This document shows, in pieces, positions 1 through 6,743 of a stretch of 7,958 nt of DNA. The position numbers and the translations under genes are program-made. Under the pieces are notes generated by a model. The model was not told the origin of the DNA. It did not search any database and saw only the letters and a program-made list of their open reading frames with translations. Origin of the DNA: Paramagnetospirillum magneticum AMB-1 (GTDB taxonomy: Bacteria; Pseudomonadota; Alphaproteobacteria; Rhodospirillales; Magnetospirillaceae); NCBI RefSeq assembly GCF_000009985.1, contig NC_007626.1, positions 1,380,786 to 1,388,743 of the forward strand, given 5' to 3'. Positions within the stretch are counted from its first letter, which is position 1; each line of letters starts with the position of its first letter.

Positions 1-2
1 GC

Positions 3-3000
3 GCCACCATCAGCGGCGACATCGCCGGCGGCGTCGGCGAGGACGGCACCAGCACGGCGACCGGGACTCTCCATGTCTCCGACGTGGATACGGGCGAGGC
101 CCATGTCCAGGCCACCAGCGTCGAGACCGACCAGGGCACCTTCACCATCGGCGAGGACGGCAAGTGGTCGTTCGCCCTCAACAACGACGACCCGGCGGTC
201 CAGGCCCTGGGCGCCAATGAGTCCATGACCAAGACCTTCACGGTCACCAGCGCCGATGGCACCGACACCCAGGAGGTGACGGTCACCATCCACGGCAGCA
301 ACGACAGCGCCACCATCAGCGGCGACATCGCCGGCGGCGTCGGCGAGGACGGCACCGGCACGGCGACCGGCACCCTCAACGTGGCGGATGTGGACAATGG
401 CGAGGCCCATGTCCAGGCGACCAGCGTCGAGACCGATCAGGGCACCTTCACCATCGGCGAGGACGGCAAGTGGTCGTTCGCGCTCAACAACGACGACCCG
501 GCGGTCCAGGCCCTGGGCGCCAATGATTCCATGACCAAGACCTTCACGGTGACGAGTGCCGACGGCACCGACACCCAGGAAGTGACGGTCACCATCCACG
601 GCAGCAATGACAGCGCCACCATCAGCGGCGACATCGCCGGCGGCGTCGGCGAGGACGGCACCGGCACGGCGACCGGCACCCTCAACGTCTCCGACGTGGA
701 CAGCGGCGAGGCCCATGTCCAGGCGACCAGCGTCGAGACCGATCAGGGCACCTTCACCATCGGCGAAGACGGCAAGTGGTCGTTCGCCCTCAACAACGAC
801 GACCCGGCGGTCCAGGCCCTGGGCGCCAATGAGTCCATGACCAAGACCTTCACGGTGACCTCTGCCGACGGCACCGACACCCAGGAAGTGACGGTCACCA
901 TCCACGGCAGCAACGACAGCGCCACCATCAGCGGCGACATCGCCGGCGGCGTCGGCGAGGACGGCACCAGCACGGCGACCGGGACTCTCCATGTCTCCGA
1001 CGTGGATACGGGCGAGGCCCATGTCCAGGCCACCAGCGTCGAGACCGACCAGGGCACCTTCACCATCGGTGAAGACGGCAAGTGGTCGTTCGCCCTCAAC
1101 AACGACGACCCGGCGGTCCAGGCCCTGGGCGCCAATGATTCCATGACCAAGACCTTCACGGTCACCAGCGCCGATGGCACCGACACCCAGGAGGTGACGG
1201 TCACCATCCACGGCAGCAACGACAGCGCCACCATCAGCGGCGACATCGCCGGCGGCGTCGGCGAGGACGGCACCGGCACGGCGACCGGCACCCTCAACGT
1301 GGCGGATGTGGACAATGGCGAGGCCCATGTCCAGGCGACCAGCGTCGAGACCGATCAGGGCACCTTCACCATCGGCGAGGACGGCAAGTGGTCGTTCGCC
1401 CTCAACAACGACGACCCGGCGGTGCAGGCCCTGGGCGCCGGTGATTCCATGACCAAGACCTTCACGGTCACCAGCGCCGATGGCACCGACACCCAGGAAG
1501 TGACGGTCACCATCAACGGGTCCAATGACTCGGCCACCATCTCCGGCGACATCGCCGGCGGCGTCGGCGAGGACGGCACCCAGGCCGCGACCGGCACGCT
1601 CAACGTGGCGGATGTGGACAGCGGCGAGGCCCATGTCCAGGCGACCAGCGTCGAGACCGATCAGGGCACCTTCACCATCGGTGAAGACGGCAAGTGGTCG
1701 TTCGCCCTCAACAACGACGACCCGGCGGTGCAGGCCCTGGGCGCCAATGATTCCATGACCAAGACCTTCACGGTCACCAGCGCCGACGGCACCGACACCC
1801 AGGAGGTGACGGTCACCATCCACGGCAGCAACGACAGCGCCACCATCAGCGGCGACATCGCCGGCGGCGTCGGCGAGGACGGCACCAGCACGGCGACCGG
1901 GACTCTCCATGTCTCCGACGTGGATACGGGCGAGGCCCATGTCCAGGCCACCAGCGTCGAGACCGACCAGGGCACCTTCACCATCGGCGAGGACGGCAAG
2001 TGGTCGTTCGCCCTCAACAACGACGACCCGGCGGTCCAGGCCCTGGGCGCCGGCGACTCCATGACCAAGACCTTCACGGTCACCAGCGCCGATGGCACCG
2101 ACACCCAGGAGGTGACGGTCACCATCCACGGCAGCAACGACAGCGCCACCATCAGCGGCGACATCGCCGGCGGCGTCGGCGAGGACGGCACCGGCACGGC
2201 GACCGGCACCCTCAACGTGGCGGATGTGGACAATGGCGAGGCCCATGTCCAGGCGACCAGCGTCGAGACCGATCAGGGCACCTTCACCATCGGCGAGGAC
2301 GGCAAGTGGTCGTTCGCCCTCAACAACGACGACCCGGCGGTGCAGGCCCTGGGCGCCGGTGATTCCATGACCAAGACCTTCACGGTCACCAGCGCCGATG
2401 GCACCGACACCCAGGAAGTGACGGTCACCATCAACGGGTCCAATGACTCGGCCACCATCTCCGGCGACATCGCCGGCGGCGTCGGCGAGGACGGCACCCA
2501 GGCCGCGACCGGCACGCTCAACGTGGCGGATGTGGACAGCGGCGAGGCCCATGTCCAGGCGACCAGCGTCGAGACCGATCAGGGCACCTTCACCATCGGT
2601 GAAGACGGCAAGTGGTCGTTCGCGCTCAACAACGACGACCCGGCGGTGCAGGCCCTGGGCGCCAATGATTCCATGACCAAGACCTTCACGGTCACCAGCG
2701 CCGACGGCACCGACACCCAGGAGGTGACGGTCACCATCCACGGCAGCAACGACAGCGCCACCATCAGCGGCGACATCGCCGGCGGCGTCGGCGAGGACGG
2801 CACCAGCACGGCGACCGGGACTCTCCATGTCTCCGACGTGGATACGGGCGAGGCCCATGTCCAGGCCACCAGCGTCGAGACCGACCAGGGCACCTTCACC
2901 ATCGGCGAGGACGGCAAGTGGTCGTTCGCCCTCAACAACGACGACCCGGCGGTCCAGGCCCTGGGCGCCGGCGACTCCATGACCAAGACCTTCACGGTCA

Positions 3001-6000
3001 CCAGCGCCGATGGCACCGACACCCAGGAGGTGACGGTCACCATCCACGGCAGCAACGACAGCGCCACCATCAGCGGCGACATCGCCGGCGGCGTCGGCGA
3101 GGACGGCACCGGCACGGCGACCGGCACCCTCAACGTCTCCGACGTGGACAGCGGCGAGGCCCATGTCCAGGCCACCAGCGTCGAGACCGATCAGGGCACC
3201 TTCACCATCGGCGAGGACGGCAAGTGGTCGTTCGCCCTCAACAACGACGACCCGGCGGTCCAGGCCCTGGGCGCCAATGATTCCATGACCAAGACCTTCA
3301 CGGTGACGAGTGCCGACGGCACCGATACCCAGGAGGTGACGGTCACCATCCACGGCAGCAATGACAGCGCCACCATCAGCGGCGACATCGCCGGCGGCGT
3401 CGGCGAGGATGGCACCTCTACGGCCAGCGGCACCCTCAATGTGTCCGACGTGGATAATGGCGAGGCCCATGTCCAGGCCACCAGCGTCGAGACCGACCAG
3501 GGCACCTTCACCATCGGCGAGGACGGCAAGTGGTCGTTCGCGCTCAACAACGACGACCCGGCGGTCCAGGCCCTGGGCGCCGGCGATTCCATGACCAAGA
3601 CCTTCACGGTGACGAGTGCCGACGGCACCGACACCCAGGAAGTGACGGTCACCATCCACGGCAGCAACGACAGCGCCACCATCAGCGGCGACATCGCCGG
3701 CGGCGTCGGCGAGGATGGCACCTCTACGGCCAGCGGCACCCTCAATGTGTCCGACGTGGATAATGGCGAGGCCCATGTCCAGGCCACCAGCGTCGAGACC
3801 GACCAGGGCACCTTCACCATCGGCGAGGACGGCAAGTGGTCGTTCGCCCTCAACAACGACGACCCGGCGGTCCAGGCCCTGGGCGCCGGCGACTCCATGA
3901 CCAAGACCTTCACGGTCACCAGCGCCGATGGCACCGACACCCAGGAGGTGACGGTCACCATCCACGGCAGCAACGACAGCGCCACCATCAGCGGCGACAT
4001 CGCCGGCGGCGTCGGCGAGGACGGCACCGGCACGGCGACCGGCACCCTCAACGTCTCCGACGTGGACAATGGCGAGGCCCATGTCCAGGCCACCAGCGTC
4101 GAGACCGATCAGGGCACCTTCACCATCGGTGAAGACGGCAAGTGGTCCTTCGCGCTCAACAATGACGACCCGGCGGTCCAGGCCCTGGGCGCCGGCGATT
4201 CCATGACCAAGACCTTCACGGTGACCTCTGCCGACGGCACCGACACCCAGGAAGTGACGGTCACCATCCACGGCAGCAACGACAGCGCCACCATCAGCGG
4301 CGACATCGCCGGCGGCGTCGGCGAGGACGGCATCGGCACGGCGACCGGCACCCTCAACGTCTCCGACGTGGACAATGGCGAGGCCCATGTCCAGGCCACC
4401 AGCGTCGAGACCGATCAGGGCACCTTCACCATCGGTGAAGACGGCAAGTGGTCCTTCGCGCTCAACAATGACGACCCGGCGGTCCAGGCCCTGGGCGCCG
4501 GCGATTCCATGACCAAGACCTTCACGGTGACCTCTGCCGACGGCACCGACACCCAGGAAGTGACGGTCACCATCCACGGCAGCAACGACAGCGCCACCAT
4601 CAGCGGCGACATCGCCGGCGGCGTCGGCGAGGACGGCACCGGCACGGCGACCGGCACCCTCAACGTCTCCGACGTGGACAATGGCGAGGCCCATGTCCAG
4701 GCGACCAGCGTCGAGACCGATCAGGGCACCTTCACCATCGGCGAGGACGGCAAGTGGTCGTTCGCCCTCAACAACGACGACCCGGCGGTCCAGGCCCTGG
4801 GCGCCAATGAGTCCATGACCAAGACCTTCACGGTCACCAGCGCCGACGGCACCGACACCCAGGAAGTGACGGTCACCATCAACGGGTCCAATGACGGCCC
4901 GGTGGTGAGCGGCCCCGTGGATCTCGGCGCGACCGCCGAGGATCACTCCATCACCTTCACGGCGCAGCAATTGCTGGGCCATGCCTCGGACATCGATGGC
5001 GACAGCCTGTCGGTGAGCAATCTCAGTGCCGGTAACGGCACCATCAGCCAGAATGCCGACGGCAGCTATACCTTCACGCCCAATGCCGACTTCAACGGCG
5101 AGGTCAACGTGACCTACACCGTGTCGGACGGGCATGGCGGCACCACTTCGGGTTCGGCCAGCTTCGACGTGACCTCGGTCAATGACGGCCCGACCACCAG
5201 CGATGTGACGCTGGCCTCGGGGACCGAGGACCGCTCGGTGACCATCAAGGCCAGCGACCTGCTGGGCAACGCCCATGACGTGGACGGCGATACCTTGTCG
5301 GTGTCGAACCTGTCGGCCAGCAACGGCACCATCACCGACAACCATGACGGCACCTATACCTTCACGCCGAACCATGATTTCAGCGGCAACGTCGACCTGT
5401 CCTACACGGTCAGCGACGGCCAGGGCGGCAGCACGGCGGGCACGGCCCATTTCGGCATGGCCGCGGTGGCGGATTCGCCGGTCCTGTCGGCGTCGAACAT
5501 TACCGTCGACCTGGGAGCCGGCCAGGCTCAGACCCTGAACGGCACCACCGGCAACGACACCCTGAGCGGCGGTTCGGGCAATGACGTGGTCAACGGCTCG
5601 TCGGGCGACGACGTGCTGTATGGCGACGGCACCGGCAGCGTGACGGTTCCGCTGAACATCAGCGACCGCCTGAGCGACACCGACGGTTCGGAATCCCTGG
5701 GCAGCGTGACCATCGGCGGTCTGCCGGCCGGGGCGAGCCTGTCTGCGGGCACCCATAATTCCGACGGCACCTGGACTCTGACTCCGGCGCAGCTGACGGG
5801 CCTCAGCGTGACCACCACCGAGGGCACCGCCCTGCATCTGAGCGTGACGGCGACCTCGACCGAGGCGTCCAACGGCTCGACCGCGACCACCACCACCAGC
5901 TTCGACGTCAGCTTCAGCGGCACGGCCGCCGGCAATGACACCCTGGACGGCGGGGCGGGCAACGACACCCTGTTCGGCGGGGCCGGCAACGACACCCTGA

Positions 6001-6743
6001 CGGGCGGCGCGGGCGCCGACCTGCTGGAGGGCGGCGACGGCAACGACGTGCTGAACTACTCGACCGACGGGACCTGGAGCGGCGGTTTCGTGTCGCAGAA
6101 CGTGGGTGATACCACCCATGCGGGCACCAACGAGACCTATACCATCACCGGTGACAACGACAGCCAGGACGTGTTCCGCGGCGGCGCCGGCACCGACACC
6201 CTGGTGATGGGCTCGGGCAATGACGCTCTGTTCCTGGACGACGGCTATAGCGGCTCGCCCACCGGCGGCGCGCGCATCGACGGCATCGAGAGCATTGTGG
6301 CCGGCGAGGGCAACGACGGTGGTCGACCTGACGTCGAGCAAGTACACCTATGGCGACGTCACCATCGACGGCGGCGCCGGCAACGACGTACTGATGGGCA
6401 ATGCCGGCAACGACGTCATCGACGGCGGCACCGGCAACGACGTGCTGTATGGCGCTTCGGGCAACGATACGCTGCGGGGCGGCGATGGCGCCGATACCCT
6501 GGACGGCGGCTATGGCGCCGACACCATCGACGCGGGCGCCGGCAACGACCTTGGCATCATCAAGGGCGGCCAGTCGGCGGGCGACAATTACGACGGCGGC
6601 ACCGGCACCGACACGCTGCGCATCGACCTTTCCGGGTCGCAATACACCGCGGCGGTGCGCGCCGAGCTGCAGCAGTTCCAGTCCTTCATCGCCGATCCGG
6701 CCCATGCCGGCCAAAGCTTCCACTTCAACACCCTGGGTGTTGA
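3..6743 (+). CDS. Giant VCBS/cadherin-like/RTX repeat protein (putative type I-secreted adhesin), 5' partial, frame-broken 3' end
   Basis: The frame is open from the left edge, so the true start is upstream; the GTG at 84 and the ATG inside each repeat (SMTK) are internal codons. Counting nt 3 as residue 1, residues 1-30 end a VCBS unit, 31-1631 hold 16 more VCBS units, 1632-1824 are two cadherin-like domains ending in SVND and AVAD, and 1845 onward is RTX nonapeptide sequence (for example GGAGNDTLF) with an inserted beta-rich domain. Family knowledge: such proteins are exported by a type I ABC transporter/membrane fusion protein/TolC-type channel and fold extracellularly on calcium; many mediate adhesion or biofilm formation. 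No signal peptide or C-terminal secretion signal lies in view, so the export route is inferred. Meaningful coding stops at residue 2105 (nt 6317). Beyond this, 141 Arg/His-rich residues run to the TGA at 6741-6743 because of an extra G, while the real continuation is in the next frame. Adhesion is likely but not shown; a passive surface-layer or other RTX role is possible. Confidence 0.9.
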   Translation, partial: ATISGDIAGGVGEDGTSTATGTLHVSDVDTGEAHVQATSVETDQGTFTIGEDGKWSFALNNDDPAVQALGANESMTKTFTVTSADGTDTQEVTVTIHGSNDSATISGDIAGGVGEDGTGTATGTLNVADVDNGEAHVQATSVETDQGTFTIGEDGKWSFALNNDDPAVQALGANDSMTKTFTVTSADGTDTQEVTVTIHGSNDSATISGDIAGGVGEDGTGTATGTLNVSDVDSGEAHVQATSVETDQGTFTIGEDGKWSFALNNDDPAVQALGANESMTKTFTVTSADGTDTQEVTVTIHGSNDSATISGDIAGGVGEDGTSTATGTLHVSDVDTGEAHVQATSVETDQGTFTIGEDGKWSFALNNDDPAVQALGANDSMTKTFTVTSADGTDTQEVTVTIHGSNDSATISGDIAGGVGEDGTGTATGTLNVADVDNGEAHVQATSVETDQGTFTIGEDGKWSFALNNDDPAVQALGAGDSMTKTFTVTSADGTDTQEVTVTINGSNDSATISGDIAGGVGEDGTQAATGTLNVADVDSGEAHVQATSVETDQGTFTIGEDGKWSFALNNDDPAVQALGANDSMTKTFTVTSADGTDTQEVTVTIHGSNDSATISGDIAGGVGEDGTSTATGTLHVSDVDTGEAHVQATSVETDQGTFTIGEDGKWSFALNNDDPAVQALGAGDSMTKTFTVTSADGTDTQEVTVTIHGSNDSATISGDIAGGVGEDGTGTATGTLNVADVDNGEAHVQATSVETDQGTFTIGEDGKWSFALNNDDPAVQALGAGDSMTKTFTVTSADGTDTQEVTVTINGSNDSATISGDIAGGVGEDGTQAATGTLNVADVDSGEAHVQATSVETDQGTFTIGEDGKWSFALNNDDPAVQALGANDSMTKTFTVTSADGTDTQEVTVTIHGSNDSATISGDIAGGVGEDGTSTATGTLHVSDVDTGEAHVQATSVETDQGTFTIGEDGKWSFALNNDDPAVQALGAGDSMTKTFTVTSADGTDTQEVTVTIHGSNDSATISGDIAGGVGEDGTGTATGTLNVSDVDSGEAHVQATSVETDQGTFTIGEDGKWSFALNNDDPAVQALGANDSMTKTFTVTSADGTDTQEVTVTIHGSNDSATISGDIAGGVGEDGTSTASGTLNVSDVDNGEAHVQATSVETDQGTFTIGEDGKWSFALNNDDPAVQALGAGDSMTKTFTVTSADGTDTQEVTVTIHGSNDSATISGDIAGGVGEDGTSTASGTLNVSDVDNGEAHVQATSVETDQGTFTIGEDGKWSFALNNDDPAVQALGAGDSMTKTFTVTSADGTDTQEVTVTIHGSNDSATISGDIAGGVGEDGTGTATGTLNVSDVDNGEAHVQATSVETDQGTFTIGEDGKWSFALNNDDPAVQALGAGDSMTKTFTVTSADGTDTQEVTVTIHGSNDSATISGDIAGGVGEDGIGTATGTLNVSDVDNGEAHVQATSVETDQGTFTIGEDGKWSFALNNDDPAVQALGAGDSMTKTFTVTSADGTDTQEVTVTIHGSNDSATISGDIAGGVGEDGTGTATGTLNVSDVDNGEAHVQATSVETDQGTFTIGEDGKWSFALNNDDPAVQALGANESMTKTFTVTSADGTDTQEVTVTINGSNDGPVVSGPVDLGATAEDHSITFTAQQLLGHASDIDGDSLSVSNLSAGNGTISQNADGSYTFTPNADFNGEVNVTYTVSDGHGGTTSGSASFDVTSVNDGPTTSDVTLASGTEDRSVTIKASDLLGNAHDVDGDTLSVSNLSASNGTITDNHDGTYTFTPNHDFSGNVDLSYTVSDGQGGSTAGTAHFGMAAVADSPVLSASNITVDLGAGQAQTLNGTTGNDTLSGGSGNDVVNGSSGDDVLYGDGTGSVTVPLNISDRLSDTDGSESLGSVTIGGLPAGASLSAGTHNSDGTWTLTPAQLTGLSVTTTEGTALHLSVTATSTEASNGSTATTTTSFDVSFSGTAAGNDTLDGGAGNDTLFGGAGNDTLTGGAGADLLEGGDGNDVLNYSTDGTWSGGFVSQNVGDTTHAGTNETYTITGDNDSQDVFRGGAGTDTLVMGSGNDALFLDDGYSGSPTGGARIDGIESIVAGEGNDGGRPDVEQVHLWRRHHRRRRRQRRTDGQCRQRRHRRRHRQRRAVWRFGQRYAAGRRWRRYPGRRLWRRHHRRGRRQRPWHHQGRPVGGRQLRRRHRHRHAAHRPFRVAIHRGGARRAAAVPVLHRRSGPCRPKLPLQHPGC
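1142..3135 (+). repeat. 918-bp tandem higher-order repeat (three VCBS units per period)
   Basis: The segment from about 1142 to 2217 matches about 2060 to 3135 at an offset of 918 bp (3 x 306). By eye I find one mismatch, C1706 versus G2624, a silent change in an alanine codon. The shared order is the AGD/ING/QAATGTLN unit (1317 and 2235), the AND/IHG/LHVSDVDT unit (1623 and 2541), then the AGD/IHG unit (1929 and 2847). The match breaks at gtggcg versus gtctcc in the third linker. This is a recent tandem duplication of a three-unit block. Confidence 0.85.
4071..4682 (+). repeat. Nearly identical VCBS unit doublet
   Basis: Units 4071-4376 and 4377-4682 differ at one position that I can see: T4333 versus C4639, giving GIGTATG instead of GTGTATG. 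Both share markers rare elsewhere in the array: tggtccttcgcg, aacaatgacgac and gtgacctctgcc. This indicates a single-unit duplication, or very recent gene conversion, followed by one missense change. Confidence 0.85.
4896..5186 (+). other. Cadherin-like (tandem-95 type) domain 1
   Basis: Ninety-seven residues run from GPVVSG to SVND. Visible marks are AEDHSITFTAQQLLGHASD, DIDGDSLSVSNLS, GTISQNADGSYTFTPNADFN, YTVSDGHGG and the closing SVND. The acidic DIDGD and the SVND edge are the usual inter-domain calcium sites of this family. It caps the VCBS array on its C-terminal side. Confidence 0.85.
5187..5474 (+). other. Cadherin-like (tandem-95 type) domain 2
   Basis: Ninety-six residues run from GPTTSD to AVAD. 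It follows the plan of the preceding domain (GTEDRSVTIKASDLLGNAHD, DVDGDTLSVSNLS, YTFTPNHDFSGNV, YTVSDGQGG) and clearly shares descent with it. DNA identity between the two is only moderate, so this pair is much older than the VCBS duplications. The final AVAD departs from the usual SVND. Confidence 0.85.
5535..5636 (+). other. RTX calcium-binding nonapeptide block 1
   Basis: LNGTTGNDTLSGGSGNDVVN and then GSSGDDVLYGDG are three to four tandem GGxGxDxxx-type nonapeptides. These form a parallel beta-roll that binds calcium outside the cell. The block is cut off after GDGTG by a non-RTX domain. Confidence 0.9.
5637..5930 (+). other. Beta-rich domain inserted between RTX blocks (T1SS-143-like)
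   Basis: About 98 residues lie between RTX blocks: VPLNISDRLSDTDGSESLG, VTIGGLPAGASLSAGT, DGTWTLTPAQLTGLSVTT and a Ser/Thr-rich end. The plan of SDTDGSE, then a GLPAGASLS turn, then W.LTP..L.GL, matches my memory of the T1SS-143 repeat domain of large type I-secreted proteins. That assignment is from pattern memory only. Confidence 0.6.
5931..6059 (+). other. RTX calcium-binding nonapeptide block 2
   Basis: Consecutive units GNDTLDGGA, GNDTLFGGA, GNDTLTGGA, GADLLEGGD and GNDVLNY form a regular beta-roll. The regularity is higher than in block 1. Confidence 0.92.
6060..6366 (+). other. Non-canonical RTX-associated segment spanning the first frameshift
   Basis: Continuous when the extra G at 6318/6319 is ignored. 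It reads WSGGFVSQNVGDTTHAGTNE, then DVFRGGAGTDTLVMGSGNDA, LFLDDGYSG, GARIDGIESIVAGEGND and VVDLTSSKYTYGDVTI. The run from GTDTLV through the IESI and GEGNDVVDLTSS elements resembles a conserved stretch within RTX regions of large alphaproteobacterial and gammaproteobacterial secreted proteins. This supports reading it as one domain across the break. Confidence 0.75.
6318..6319 (+). other. Apparent +1 frameshift (extra G)
   Basis: The expected codons gac gtg gtc gac ctg (DVVDL) are written as gacggtggtcgacctg. One extra G after gac 6315-6317 moves coding from the first to the second frame, where the RTX nonapeptides carry on without loss. Confidence 0.88.

Larger units (their letters stand above)
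1..4895 (+). repeat. VCBS repeat array A: 16 units of 306 bp plus a partial unit
   Basis: Units begin with GEAHVQATSVETDQGTFTIG at nt 93 and every 306 bp after that (399, 705, 1011, 1317, 1623, 1929, 2235, 2541, 2847, 3153, 3459, 3765, 4071, 4377, 4683); nt 1-92 is the end of an earlier unit. Each 102-residue unit holds DGKWSFALNNDD, SMTKTFTVTSADGTDTQEV and GSND, and ends in a GEDG..GTLxVxDVDx linker. Protein variation is confined to a few sites: ANE, AND or AGD at unit residues 41-43; IHG or ING at 66-68; and the linker (GTGTATGTLN, GTSTATGTLH, GTQAATGTLN, GTSTASGTLN, GIGTATGTLN, ending ADVDN, ADVDS, SDVDS, SDVDT or SDVDN). VCBS repeats are extracellular beta-sandwich modules found in Vibrio, Colwellia, Bradyrhizobium and Shewanella proteins, which gave the name. 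The array probably acts as a rigid extender. The last unit (4683) runs straight into a cadherin-like domain after GSND. Confidence 0.95.

Noticed and set aside
84..86. GTG as the gene start
   Set aside because: The frame is open and encodes VCBS sequence from nt 3, so this GTG is the valine of the SDVDT linker. The real start is upstream of the window.
2000..2362. Arg/His/Gln-rich plus-strand frames inside the repeats (also 2918-3280, 3836-4132)
   Set aside because: These are alternate-frame readings of the VCBS repeats with biased composition, repeating wherever the same unit occurs.
1142..3135. Insertion sequence or transposon as cause of the 918-bp duplication
   Set aside because: There are no inverted ends, transposase sequence or target-site duplications. 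The boundaries fall within VCBS units at an exact multiple of the unit length, as expected from unequal crossing-over.
3191..4093. Long antisense open frames over the array (also 743-1315, 1661-2233, 2579-3175)
   Set aside because: They repeat with the 306-bp period and arise because a high-GC coding repeat lacking antisense stops is copied many times. They have no independent start signals and no recognisable domains.
1..4895. CRISPR or other short-repeat array
   Set aside because: The 306-bp units are entirely coding, with no short repeat/spacer alternation; variation falls at codon positions of one protein domain.
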